NCBI GenBank assembly: GCA_023525915.1
Contig: CP026657.1
Location: forward strand, 3,992,001 to 4,056,000
Direction of reading: 5' to 3'
Length of the DNA stretch: 64,000 nucleotides
Source: Acetispira formosa (nom. nud.)
GTDB lineage: Bacteria; Desulfobacterota; Desulfarculia; Adiutricales; Adiutricaceae
Shown here: positions 1 to 9,187 of the stretch, one piece after another
Position numbering within the stretch: the first letter of the stretch is position 1
Layout: every line of letters begins with the position of its first letter
Made by a program: the position numbers and the translations under genes
The notes under the pieces: model-generated
Database searches by the model: none
The model's input: the letters and a program-made list of their open reading frames with translations, nothing else
Told to the model about the DNA's origin: nothing

Positions 1-131
1 CTACCGATCTTATGGACGGAATCAGCCGCTTCCGTGTCTACATCGCACCGCCCTCTCCGAACAGAGAGATGATTTTTGATCTGGAATATGACCCGGCCTA
101 CCTTTCCAGGCTTTTCGGGCTGCAGGAGTAA
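1..131 (+). CDS. Phage contractile tail sheath protein, C-terminal end (partial)
   Basis: An open frame enters from the left edge and stops at TAA 129-131, giving about 42 residues that end in a segment reading RVYIAPPSPNREMIFDLEYD. A 'YIAPP..., FxLEYDP' tail is typical of the C-terminus of P2 FI-like tail sheath proteins, and the tail tube gene starts 3 bases later, which is the usual sheath-tube order. The sheath would form the contractile outer cylinder. Only the end of the gene is visible, so the assignment rests on this short tail and on context. Confidence 0.7.
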   Translation, partial: TDLMDGISRFRVYIAPPSPNREMIFDLEYDPAYLSRLFGLQE

Positions 132-134
132 ATT

Positions 135-680
135 ATGACCATATCCCTACCGTCCGCCAATATTATTCCCGACAAGCTCATCAACGCCAAAATATATATG
201 GAGGGCAAGGATGAACTGATGGGTGTCGGCGACGCCGAGCTTCCCGATGTCGAGTTCACCACGGAATCCATCGCCGGTCTTGGCCTGGCCGGTGAACTTG
301 AAACGCCGGTGATGGGGCATGTCAAGTCGTTGCCGTTCAAGTTCAAATTCAATGTGATCAGCACTGCGGCCATGGTCTTGCTCCAGACTAAAACACACCA
401 CCTGGAGGTTTATGCTTCAATCCAGCGTTATGACACCGCTTCCGGCGAGCTGGGTTCTCAGCCGGTTAAAGTGGTGCTGAAGACACTGCCCAAAAAAGTC
501 GGGATGGGCAAGATTGAAGCCGCCAAAAAGATGGACAATGAAGTGGAGCTGGAATGTGTCTACTTCAAATTGTGGATAGGCGGGGAAGAAGTTTTGGAAA
601 TAGACAAACTCAATTTCATATACAGAGTCCTGGGCGAAGATATGCTGGCCACGGTCCGGCGCGACCTGGGCATGGAGTAA
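135..680 (+). CDS. Phage major tail tube protein (P2 FII-like)
   Basis: This 181-residue protein matches the size and pattern of P2 FII tail tube proteins: a start MTISLPSANIIPDKLINAKI, a central GHVKSLPFKFKF strand and a C-terminal FKLWIGGEEVLEIDKLN strand followed by a YRVLGEDML helix. It would polymerise into the inner tail tube through which DNA passes. It starts 3 bases after the sheath stop and ends 2 bases before the chaperone start, so it belongs to one late transcription unit. I see no anomalies. Confidence 0.9.
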   Translation: MTISLPSANIIPDKLINAKIYMEGKDELMGVGDAELPDVEFTTESIAGLGLAGELETPVMGHVKSLPFKFKFNVISTAAMVLLQTKTHHLEVYASIQRYDTASGELGSQPVKVVLKTLPKKVGMGKIEAAKKMDNEVELECVYFKLWIGGEEVLEIDKLNFIYRVLGEDMLATVRRDLGME

Positions 681-682
681 TC

Positions 683-952
683 ATGACGGAACAACGTGAA
701 AAAACAAAAACCATTGATCTGGAATTCCCCATTCAACTGGCGGACCGGCTTCTGGAACAAGTTATCATGACCCGCCCCACCATGGGCCAACTCAAAAAAA
801 ATCGGCCCAAAGGCCAGGAGGACCTTGAGTCGGAAATGCGGCTTTTCTGCAGCTTGACCCGCCTTAAAATGGAAGAAATAGAAATGCTGGACTATGACGA
901 CTACACGAGGTTGCAAGACGCATATACATCGTTTCGGCGCTCAACCGAGTGA
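683..952 (+). CDS. Phage tail assembly chaperone (gpE-like)
   Basis: An 89-residue acidic protein starting MTEQREKTKTIDLEFPIQLA lies between tail tube and tape measure. This is the position and size of P2 gpE and the wider tail assembly chaperone group, which coat the tape measure during tail assembly. A longer frame extends upstream to 554, but it overlaps the tube gene in another frame, so the ATG 3 bases after the tube stop is preferred. The gene overlaps the following E'-like frame, as is usual for these paired chaperones. Confidence 0.75.
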   Translation: MTEQREKTKTIDLEFPIQLADRLLEQVIMTRPTMGQLKKNRPKGQEDLESEMRLFCSLTRLKMEEIEMLDYDDYTRLQDAYTSFRRSTE

Positions 953-1094
953 TGAGCAGATCCGGGAGATCACCCTCAGATTATCGCGTCTGATGAGATG
1001 GGGGCCATTTGAAATAATGGCATTTACCTATGATGAGGCTACCTGGTGGTACGACGGTGCCGCCGAACTGGCTGAAAAAGAAAGCAGAGGCTAG
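894..1094 (+). CDS. gpE'-like frameshift extension or overlapping tail chaperone ORF
   Basis: This frame overlaps the end of the gpE-like gene and continues to a TAG 3 bases before the tape measure start. The part beyond 952 (IREITLRLSRLMRW, then FEIMAFTYDEATWWYDGAAE) looks like the small E' domain with its W-P/G and 'W' motifs. In many tail phages E and E' are joined by programmed frameshifting. Here the frame change needed is +1 or -2, as known for Mu, not the common -1. I see no classic homopolymer slip site in the 894-952 overlap, so independent initiation is also possible. Confidence 0.6.
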   Translation: MTTTRGCKTHIHRFGAQPSDEQIREITLRLSRLMRWGPFEIMAFTYDEATWWYDGAAELAEKESRG

Positions 1095-1097
1095 ATA

Positions 1098-3734
1098 GTG
1101 GGCAGGGCTTTAGGCGTTACATTCGCGTTAGGGGCAAAAATGGGGCCGACAGTGGTATCAACTTTTGCTACCGTTGACAAGCGCGTAAAAACCCTCAAAT
1201 CCAGCCTGAAAGAGCTTAACGCTGTTTCCACTAAAGCCTTTGCCCTGGATAAAGCTTCCCGGCAACTTCAGTCACTGAAAGCTCAATATGCCGCCAACCC
1301 CACCGCTCAACTAAAAAGGCAGCTTGATAGCGCTACCGAAGCCTTTACCAGAGCTAAAGCGCAGGCAAATCGATACAACATCACCGTTGCCGATACCGCC
1401 AGAGTCCAGGCCAGAGCCGCCGCTGCCATATCGAGAACCGAAGCGGCCCTGGCCCGGCAGCAGCGCCGCCAGGCCAACCAGAACAGACGCAGTGAGCTGC
1501 GCGGTGAATTGTTCAGCACCGTGGCCATGGCGGCGGCCGTGGGGGCTCCGATAAAACTCGCGGTCGAGTTTGAAGACAGCATGGCCAAAGTCGGTGCCCT
1601 GGCCAGAGCCAATGAAGAAGACTTGGTAAAACTGACCGTCCAGGCTCGCCAGCTGGGCCGCGACACTGTATTCACGGCAAGTCAGGCTGCGGAGGGTATG
1701 TCGTTTTTAGCCATGGCCGGGTTCGATACGAACGAAACCATGGATGCCATGCCCGGACTATTGGATTTAGCTGCTGCTGGTGCTACAGATCTCGGCAGAA
1801 CTGCGGATATAGCCTCCAATATATTATCGGCATTCAAAGTCAAAGCTTCTGATATGGGGCATGTTTCCGACATTTTGACCAATGCGTTCACCAGTCCAAA
1901 CACCACCCTGGAAACACTCGGCGAAACGATGAAATATGTCGGGCCGGTAGCATCAGCTGTCAATATGAGTTTGGAAGATACCGCCGCCGCTGTTGGTATG
2001 CTGGGAAATGTCGGTATTCAAGGTTCACAGGCTGGTACGGCATTGCGAGCAGCTTTGTTGCGCTTATCAGCGCCGCCTAAACAGGCGGCTGAAGCTTTGA
2101 TGGAGTTGACTGGCGAAGGTGTTGAAGGCTTTGAAGAACTGATGTCTGAGGTCGGTGACGCGCAATACACCTTAAAAAGCCTGGGGGTAACGACAAAGGA
2201 TGCTCAAGGTAATCTCAGACCTTTAGCCGATATTCTTGAAGAACTGAATATAAAGATGGAAGGCATGGGCAGCGGTGAACGGATGGAGAAGATTAAAAAG
2301 ATCTTTGGTACCACCGCATCTGCCGCCATGACCGACCTTATGGTTCAGGCTGGTCAAACTGTCGATAAATACGGCAACGTTATACTGGACGCATACGGGA
2401 ATCAGACTACAGCTCTCCGCCAATACATGGAAAAAATGAACAATTCTGGAGGTACAGCAAGCCAAATAGCGAAGAAGATGATGGACACGACTGGCGGTTC
2501 ACTACTAGTTTTACGTTCAGCAGTCCAAGATCTCAGTATCGCCTTTGGCAACCTTCTTACCCCTTCAATTCGTACCACCGCCGAGGGAATGACCGTAGTG
2601 ACTAACAAGGCTTCCTGGGTTGTACAAACATTCCCCAGAGCGTCGACCGCTGTAGCGGGTGTGGTGGCCGGGCTTATTGGCCTGAAAATCGCGGCTGTAG
2701 CGGGTGGGTTCGCCATAACCATTCTTTCTGACGGTCTTTTGATTGCCAGAGGCGCTGTCGCTGCTGTCAGAACGGCAACTTTGGCTTTGAATGCAGCTAT
2801 GTTCGCCAACCCCGTAGGACTGGTCGTTCTGGCTGTGGGTGCTCTGGCGGCCGGTCTTTACTGGCTCTATCAGAATTGTGAGCCGGTCAGGGTCGCTATT
2901 GATGGATTGTGGATAAAAATAAAAGCGTTTGGCAAGTCCGTCTTGCCGGTGCTTCTTTTTCCTATAGTGCTGGTATGGAAAATCCACCAGAAGATATGGA
3001 CTGCAATCGGAGGGTTGGTGAGGTGGGTCTGGAATGACATTATTGGTGGTGCATCAGGCTTAGTGAATAAACTTGGTGTTGTCTTTGGCCCCGTCATAAC
3101 CGTTTTTGGAACGGTTTGGGGTGCTGTGGCCGAAGGGGCGACCACTTTTTTTGACTTTTTGGGGGAAAAATTCGATTGGGTAGCATCTAAAATTGCCGTT
3201 GTCGCTGATGCCTGGGCCACCGTCAAGGGGCTATTCAATGACGAGGATGATAATCCAGACCAGCCTGAACAGTCTGCCAGCGGTGCGGTCCCGGTATCTG
3301 GTCCCGCAGCAGCTCTGGCTCCAGATATGGCCAATGTCAGCCCTGCGATGCAAACCGCTCTCTGGGCAGTCAATACAGTTAGCACTCCTCAGCAAAAGCT
3401 CGATGATCTGACCGGCAAGCAATTGGACCATGAATTTCGTGGCCATGGCTTCCTTGATGATATGGACTTCAGCGGTCAAGGGGCTTTGGAAGATTTTGAT
3501 GGTTTCGGCTCCCCTTCTTTTGATGGGCTGAATATTAAAATGCCTGAGATGGGCGGCGGCGGTATCAATTCGCAGATCTCCATTCCCATAACCATCAATG
3601 GGGTACCAAGCTCTGATATCGGCAAGGTGCTGGTCGATTCAATAAAAAGCCGGGAATCTGAACTTGAAGCTTATTTCGGCCAGATGATCGAGCGCATTGC
3701 TGCCAATCAGCGCCGGGTGGCATACGATGGCTGA
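1098..3734 (+). CDS. Phage tail tape measure protein
   Basis: This 878-residue protein has the standard tape measure architecture. The N-terminus is coiled-coil rich in Ala, Lys and Gln (about residues 20-150). The conserved tape measure core (about 150-470) includes 'LGRDTVFTASQAAEGMSFLA' and 'GIQGSQAGTALRAALLRL'. Hydrophobic and glycine-rich membrane-like segments lie at about 540-680, followed by a low-complexity C-terminus. The length sets tail length and the protein is injected early. Translation probably starts at GTG 1098, directly after the E' stop. Upstream chaperones and downstream X and D genes confirm the tail module. Confidence 0.92.
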   Translation: MGRALGVTFALGAKMGPTVVSTFATVDKRVKTLKSSLKELNAVSTKAFALDKASRQLQSLKAQYAANPTAQLKRQLDSATEAFTRAKAQANRYNITVADTARVQARAAAAISRTEAALARQQRRQANQNRRSELRGELFSTVAMAAAVGAPIKLAVEFEDSMAKVGALARANEEDLVKLTVQARQLGRDTVFTASQAAEGMSFLAMAGFDTNETMDAMPGLLDLAAAGATDLGRTADIASNILSAFKVKASDMGHVSDILTNAFTSPNTTLETLGETMKYVGPVASAVNMSLEDTAAAVGMLGNVGIQGSQAGTALRAALLRLSAPPKQAAEALMELTGEGVEGFEELMSEVGDAQYTLKSLGVTTKDAQGNLRPLADILEELNIKMEGMGSGERMEKIKKIFGTTASAAMTDLMVQAGQTVDKYGNVILDAYGNQTTALRQYMEKMNNSGGTASQIAKKMMDTTGGSLLVLRSAVQDLSIAFGNLLTPSIRTTAEGMTVVTNKASWVVQTFPRASTAVAGVVAGLIGLKIAAVAGGFAITILSDGLLIARGAVAAVRTATLALNAAMFANPVGLVVLAVGALAAGLYWLYQNCEPVRVAIDGLWIKIKAFGKSVLPVLLFPIVLVWKIHQKIWTAIGGLVRWVWNDIIGGASGLVNKLGVVFGPVITVFGTVWGAVAEGATTFFDFLGEKFDWVASKIAVVADAWATVKGLFNDEDDNPDQPEQSASGAVPVSGPAAALAPDMANVSPAMQTALWAVNTVSTPQQKLDDLTGKQLDHEFRGHGFLDDMDFSGQGALEDFDGFGSPSFDGLNIKMPEMGGGGINSQISIPITINGVPSSDIGKVLVDSIKSRESELEAYFGQMIERIAANQRRVAYDG

Positions 3735-3933
3735 AATATACGTCACCGTCCAGGGTGATGCCTGGGATGCTGTCGCCTATCGTTTGTGGGGCAATGAACG
3801 TCTTTTCATGGAGCTGATCAAGGCCAACCCTGATTACATGGACACGGTAATATTTCCGGCTGGCGTGGAGCTGGTCATTCCTTCCAGGCCCGAAGATCTG
3901 GTGAAAATGGAGCTGCCCCCATGGAGAAGCTGA
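3727..3933 (+). CDS. Phage tail protein X, LysM-like
   Basis: The 68-residue product, starting MAEIYVTVQGDAWDAVAYRL, is a LysM-like P2 gpX family protein with the motif 'QGDxWDxVAYRLWGNE' and a C-terminal 'IFPAGVELVIP'. These proteins act at the tail tip or baseplate hub. Its ATG overlaps the tape measure stop by 8 bases and its end overlaps the D gene start by 13 bases, so translation is probably coupled. I chose the internal ATG at 3727 because the longer frame from 3697 lies inside the tape measure gene. Confidence 0.9.
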   Translation: MAEIYVTVQGDAWDAVAYRLWGNERLFMELIKANPDYMDTVIFPAGVELVIPSRPEDLVKMELPPWRS

Positions 3934-4793
3934 TTTCAGACGATCAGGCCCGGCGCACCTTGCTGCAGGTGAGCATTGACGGCCATGACGCTACTTCCCA
4001 CCTGGAGCCGCATTTAATTTCGTTCCAATACACGGATGAGGCTTCCGGCAAATCGGATGAAGTCCGTATTGAGCTTCATGACCGTGATAAAAACTGGCTC
4101 AATGGCTGGCTGCCGGACAAAGGGGCTGAAATAGTAGCTTCCATAAAATGCTTAAATTGGTTCGGTCCTGGCCGCCATGGTCAGCTGAACTGCGGCACCT
4201 TCCGATGCGATGAGCCTGCCGAATACAGCGGCCCGCCCAATAAAGTCAGCATCAAGGCCGTTTCAGCCTCTTTAACGGATGAACTTCGGCAGACTAACCG
4301 TACTCGCGGCTGGGAAGATTTCACTCTGCAAGGTATAGCTTCGGACATCGCTCAAAAAAACGGTTTACAGCTTTTTTACGATGCGCCCGCCTATCATTTT
4401 AATCGTCAGGACCAGCGTATTGAAACTGATCTGGCTTTTCTGCATCGTCTGGCGGCCGATCGCGGCGTAAATCTTAAGATCCATGACGGGAAATTGATCA
4501 TGTTTTCAGCACAGCAGGCTGACAGCCAAGCCGCGAAACTGATAATCAACCCGGAAAATGATCAGTTTTCCTTCAGTGATTTTCGATTTAAAAAAGCCTC
4601 CGAAAGCACCGGATATCAGGAATGCCAGGTTCAATATCATGATCCACAGACCAAACAATTAATGCAGGTGACATATAAATCCGGCGAGAAAGGCAAGCCC
4701 GGTGGCAAACTTTTCCAAATCGGCCTTTACCTGGGGCGAGAGCTATTATGGTTCGCCGCTCCAGCAACTGAGCGGTCGCGGACATCTTTCTGA
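3921..4793 (+). CDS. Phage late control D / tail hub protein, C-terminus atypical
   Basis: The first 260 or so residues follow the gpD (VgrG/gp27-like hub) family: 'SFQYTDEASGKSDEVRIELH', then 'GWEDFTLQGIASDIAQKNGL', then 'DLAFLHRLAADRGVNLKIHD'. The protein forms the trimeric hub below the tail tube. After residue 265 the sequence does not continue like other D proteins, where another 60 to 90 residues form the last domain. Here it runs into a short tail and stops, while another frame starting at 4702 stays open. A recombination junction or a frameshift near 4700 would explain this. Confidence 0.85.
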   Translation: MEKLISDDQARRTLLQVSIDGHDATSHLEPHLISFQYTDEASGKSDEVRIELHDRDKNWLNGWLPDKGAEIVASIKCLNWFGPGRHGQLNCGTFRCDEPAEYSGPPNKVSIKAVSASLTDELRQTNRTRGWEDFTLQGIASDIAQKNGLQLFYDAPAYHFNRQDQRIETDLAFLHRLAADRGVNLKIHDGKLIMFSAQQADSQAAKLIINPENDQFSFSDFRFKKASESTGYQECQVQYHDPQTKQLMQVTYKSGEKGKPGGKLFQIGLYLGRELLWFAAPATERSRTSF

Positions 4794-5466
4794 GGCCCGG
4801 CGCATCATTTGGGGCGAGTTCAGATACGGCGATTCCAACAAGGATTATGAGCCGGTTTATATCAAGCTGCATGAACTTTTCATCGACACCAGCACCCTGG
4901 TCAGCGAAGCCGCGCGGCCCTCTGACCTCAAACAACTTCGTACCGATCGGCGTGCGGAATTTATCGTATATGAAGACCATCCCCGTCTGGGCCGTTGGCG
5001 ATTCGGCAGCCGCAACATTATGCCCATTCGTCTTTGGCGATCGGAAGGGCGATCGGCCGCTGTCGAAAGGTCTAAGGCACTGGCTCGCGGCCTGAACAGC
5101 GTCTCGGCCGTGCTGCGAGCCGCTCCGTCTGCTTCAGCCGCCCTTATATCGCAGTTGGCCAAAATGAGTGGAGCCGTCCAATGGCCGGGCGGATTCCCGG
5201 CGGATAAACCTGTTCGCGTCCGGCGGACGGTCCGTACCAGCGTCAGCGTTCAGCCGCCGGAAACCATCATCGGCGGCGGCATAACGGCGCGCGCGACCGC
5301 AACAGCGGAGCCGTCCGAAGGTAACGGTCATGGCACTAATTGCGCGACATCGGCCGCGCTTATCAGCTGGCCGGGGGGCGGGCTGGCACCGCGCCGTTGG
5401 AGCGGTCCCTGGGAGGGACGCTGGCGGCCGCCTGTTTACATGAAGATCACTCACATAGGAGAATGA
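4702..5466 (+). CDS. Uncharacterised phage protein overlapping gene D
   Basis: A GTG-started frame of 254 codons overlaps the end of gene D by 92 bases and runs to a TGA one base before the next gene. Codon use (GCC, CTG, GGC) looks like real coding, and the start of the next gene has its ribosome site inside this frame. I do not recognise the product. The first 90 residues look globular and the rest is rich in Arg, Ala and Pro. It sits where baseplate genes V, W, J and I would be expected in a P2-like tail operon; none of those is visible. It could be a fused or degraded baseplate segment. Confidence 0.45.
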   Translation: MANFSKSAFTWGESYYGSPLQQLSGRGHLSEARRIIWGEFRYGDSNKDYEPVYIKLHELFIDTSTLVSEAARPSDLKQLRTDRRAEFIVYEDHPRLGRWRFGSRNIMPIRLWRSEGRSAAVERSKALARGLNSVSAVLRAAPSASAALISQLAKMSGAVQWPGGFPADKPVRVRRTVRTSVSVQPPETIIGGGITARATATAEPSEGNGHGTNCATSAALISWPGGGLAPRRWSGPWEGRWRPPVYMKITHIGE

Positions 5467-5467
5467 C

Positions 5468-6004
5468 ATGAATCTGGCAACATTGACTGATTCCGGACGG
5501 GCGGCCCTCCTGGCCGCCGTGGCGGCCCAGCCACTGCATCTGGCTTGGGGAACCGGCCTGGCTGAATGGGACGGCGACAACGATCAGGCGCACCTTAAAG
5601 TATCGCTCCGGCCGGAGACGGCGCTGGTAAATGAAATCGGCCGACGCAAAATCAACATCATCGGCTTTGCCACACCGAACCCTGATGGCGAGTTGGTGGT
5701 GCCCACCGGGCTTCTCTTCAGCGGCGAAGTGGAGGTGTTGCGATACAGCATTGCGGATACGCCTACCCCCAACCTCTATTTGAAGGTGGCTTATGATTTC
5801 GGCGACGCCTGTAAAGACACCATCCGCGAGGTGGGTCTGTTCATGGCCACCGAGGTGGACCAGGAACTCCCGCTTGGCCAGCGATATTTTACTCCGGAAC
5901 AACTGGCCGACCCGGGGATATTGATTTCCATTCAGCGTCTGAACCCGGTCATCGCCAGATCTCCGGCCACCCGCCAGGAATTCGAATTCGTTCTGCCCAT
6001 TTAA
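5468..6004 (+). CDS. Phage tail/baseplate-associated protein, DUF4815 neighbour
   Basis: A 178-residue protein starting MNLATLTDSGRAALLAAVAA. It has a WGTGLAEWDGDN segment, a central 'IIGFATPNPDGELVVPTG' and a C-terminal 'RSPATRQEFEFVLPI'. Proteins of this pattern are found just upstream of DUF4815 fibre or baseplate proteins in phages with contractile tails, but their exact role is not established. A good ribosome site (ATAGGAGAATGAC) precedes ATG 5468. The family recognition is from memory and moderately sure; the position in the tail operon is clear. Confidence 0.6.
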   Translation: MNLATLTDSGRAALLAAVAAQPLHLAWGTGLAEWDGDNDQAHLKVSLRPETALVNEIGRRKINIIGFATPNPDGELVVPTGLLFSGEVEVLRYSIADTPTPNLYLKVAYDFGDACKDTIREVGLFMATEVDQELPLGQRYFTPEQLADPGILISIQRLNPVIARSPATRQEFEFVLPI

Positions 6005-6027
6005 AGGTTTTTTACGAAAGGCATAAT

Positions 6028-9000
6028 ATGAAAGACGTTAAACTCGACGGCTACAACTTTCGGCCGGAAGCCGCTGAAAAATATGAAAGAATTCTATTCA
6101 GGGAGGGCCGCATGGCCTAGGGCTCTGAAATGAATGAGCTGCAGTATATGTTCGGCCGCGACCTGCGCGGGATGGCAGATGCCATCTTCCGCAACGGTGA
6201 TCTGGTTCAGGACTGCCGGGTGACTATCAAAACGCTGCCTGGCCAAGACGATACGGTACGGCGTGAAGCCCATTGCGAATCTGGTCTGGTCTACCTGGCC
6301 GGGGCCGTCCGGCCGGTGGCCGAGGCGGTTATCGGGCTGCCCGCGCCCCAGGAGGACGAAGAGTCCCTCCCGGCTATAGGTATCCATTTAAAGCGCCGGG
6401 TGGTAACCGAGATCGAAGATCCCACCCTTTACAATATCGCTCTCGGCGTTCCGGGAGAAGGCGAACCGGGGGCGGCCCGCCTCTTGTACGAGGCAGTCTG
6501 GGGTCTGGCCACTGATTCCCTGGACGGCGCATTGTTTTACCCGGTTCACACTGTGGATGAGGAGGGGCACATCGATGCCAAGGAGCCGCCGCCCAGCCTG
6601 GACGCGGTGACGCAGGCCCTGGCCCGCTATGACCGCGATTCTTCCGGTGGCAGTTACGTCATCTCCGGGCTGGAAGTTCTGGCTCTGGAGGATGACGGCG
6701 ACGATCAGGTCTACACCGTGGCCGCCGGGCGGGCCAGGGTTGGCGGCTTCGCCGTGGCCCTGGATACGGCCCGCCGCCTGAACTATCCGGCTGTTCCGGA
6801 CATTCAGCTTATCGACACGGAGCCGCATTTTTCCGCCACCGCCGAGCCGCAGCGCATTATCCTGAACAGGTATCCGGCCGGTAAAATCCACAAAGTCCGC
6901 ATCACCCGCCAGAGCACGGCCACCGTCACGCGCGGCGCTTACGCGGGCGGGCAGGATATTCTGCCGGAATCGCCGGTAGTGGCCATTGAGGAAATCAGGC
7001 AGGGTGAAACGGTTTACGCCAAAACCGATTACAGCCTGACCGGCGGCCGCGTGGACTGGAGCCCCGGCGGCAGCGAACCGGCCCCCGGCAGCACTTATAC
7101 GGTCCGCTATCAGCACCTGGCCGATGCAGAGGCCCAGAACCCCGATTCCGGCGGCTTCACTCTCACCGGGGCTGTGCCCACCACCCAGATCTGGGTGACC
7201 TATGACCTGCACCTGCCTCGCCAGGACCAGCTCTGCCTGAACAAGGAGGGCCGCCTGATCTGGGTCCAGGGCGTGGCTTCGGGATGGAACCCCAAGCCGC
7301 CCGCCGTTGATGACGATTTTCTGCCCCTGGCCACTGTCCATCAGACTTGGGACGACACCAGAACCGTCCGCAACGACGGTGTGCGCGTGGTGCCCATGGA
7401 TGAAATCGCGGCCATCAACGACCGGCTGGACCTGGTGGTTAACGAAGTGGCCCAGAACCGGCTGACCACCGACATTTTCACCCGCGAGGCCGGAGCCAAG
7501 CGCGGCATGTTCGTAGATCCCTTCCTTTCTGATGAAATGCGCGATCAGGGGCTGGAGCAGACAGCAGCCATCATCCCCGGCGTTCTGACCCTGCCGGTGG
7601 TGCTCGACCAGGTGGCCGAGCCGGACGGGGGCCTGAGAGAAACCTGGCAGCCGGAGGCCTCTCCGGTCACCGTGCTGGAACAGCTCCGGCGCACTGGTTT
7701 CATGAAGGTCAACCCTTACGATGCTTTTGAGCCACTGCCGGCTGAAATATCGCTGAACCCGGCCATAGATCGTTGGACGGAAGTGAGAACCACCTGGGCC
7801 AGTGCGCTCACCCGCCCCATAAGCGGCTGGGTGTCTTCGCAACGGACTTCAACCCAGCTGGTGTCCAGCACGACCGCCCAATTGGAATACCTGCGGCAGA
7901 TTCCGGTCAAATATGAAATCACCTGCTTTGGCCCCGGTGAAAAAATGACCATGACTTTCGACGGTCTGCCCGTAACTCCCAGCCAGGCGGTGGCCGACGA
8001 TTCAGGAGTGATATCCGGCAGCTTTACCATACCCGCAGGAATACCCGCCGGGCAAAAAAAAGTGGTGGCCACCGGCTCCGGAGGTTCGCGGGGCGAAGCC
8101 GTCTTTTCCGGCCAGGGTCAGATAACCAATCAGACCCTGCGTCTGGTTACCACCGTGGTCACCGTACCGGTGGACCCGCTGGCCCAGACCTTTATTCTCA
8201 GCGAGGCCTGCCAAATTTTTGGTACGGATCTGTGGTTCACGGCGCGCGGAACTTCCAGGGTGGTGGTGCAGATACGGGAAACCACCGTTGGCTTTCCCAA
8301 CCGCACCGTTCTGGGCGAAGCCATCATAGATCCTTCGGCCATAATTCTGGGCGGCAAGCCCACCCGCATCAATTTTAAAACCCCAGTGGCCCTCTCGGCC
8401 GAAACGGAATACGCCCTCACCATTCTCTGCGATGATTCCACCACCGCTCTCTCCATCGCCGAGCTGGGCCAGTGGGATGTGGTGGGCAACTGCTGGGTGA
8501 CTTCTCAGCCTTATCAGGTGGGAGTGCTGCTGTCCTCATCCAACGCCAACACCTGGACAGCCCATCAGACTCGCGATCTGACCTTCCGCTTGCTGAAGGC
8601 CGTCTATAAAAGCGGAAAGACTGAAAAGGAACTCGGGCAGGTCAATGTCCATGGCGCAACCGACCTGATGCTCCTGGCTTCGGCCGAGCAACCAGATGTC
8701 CAGGGCCACGTCGAGTACCATCTGACGATCGGGGACCAGCTGGTGGTTGTGTCCGACGGCCAGCCCATCCGCCTGGCGGAGCCCTTCACCGGCCCGGTCA
8801 GCATCAAAGCCTGCCTGACCTCAGAGGGCAAATTCGCCTCCGTCCTCTATCCCGGAGCCCAGCTCATCAGCGTGGCCGCCGCCGCCGAGGCCGATTATAT
8901 AAGCCGGGCCCTGCCCGCCGGGCAGAACAGCGCGGTCAAAGTCATTCTGGACGTTCACCTTCCGGCCGGAGCCGGTATTATCGCCCAGATGCGCCCCGAC

Positions 9001-9177
9001 GGTCAGAGCCAGTGGCTGCCATTAACAAGCACCGGCTCCAGCCCCCTGGACAACGGCTGGCACGAACTGACCTGGGGCGACAACACCGATGCCGACATGG
9101 TCCGCATTCGCTTGGTGCTGACCGGCAATTCCTCAGCCAGACCACAGGCCGCCAACCTGCGTGTGCTGACTATTTGA
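6028..9177 (+). CDS. DUF4815 phage tail protein interrupted by an in-frame amber codon
   Basis: Reading from ATG 6028 (ribosome site GAAAGG, 6 bases upstream) gives 30 codons, a TAG at 6118-6120, then an uninterrupted frame to TGA 9177. The 30-residue piece (YERILFREGRMA) and what follows (GSEMNELQYMFGRDLRGMAD) together make the usual DUF4815 N-terminus. In relatives as I remember them it reads 'LFRAGRVLQ(G/S)AELNELQ', so the TAG falls on the Gln position. The remaining 1,015 residues have DUF4815 at the start and beta-rich fibre or carbohydrate-binding-like domains towards the C-terminus. It is either a CAG-to-TAG nonsense change or an amber codon read by suppression, possibly as pyrrolysine. 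Restart at ATG 6130 is possible but no good ribosome site is seen there. Confidence 0.75.
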
Positions 9178-9187
9178 GAGATGCAGC

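Noticed and set aside
6388..7842. 484-codon open frame on the minus strand
   Set aside because: It is the antisense shadow of the DUF4815 gene in GC-rich DNA; it has no family features and no ribosome site.
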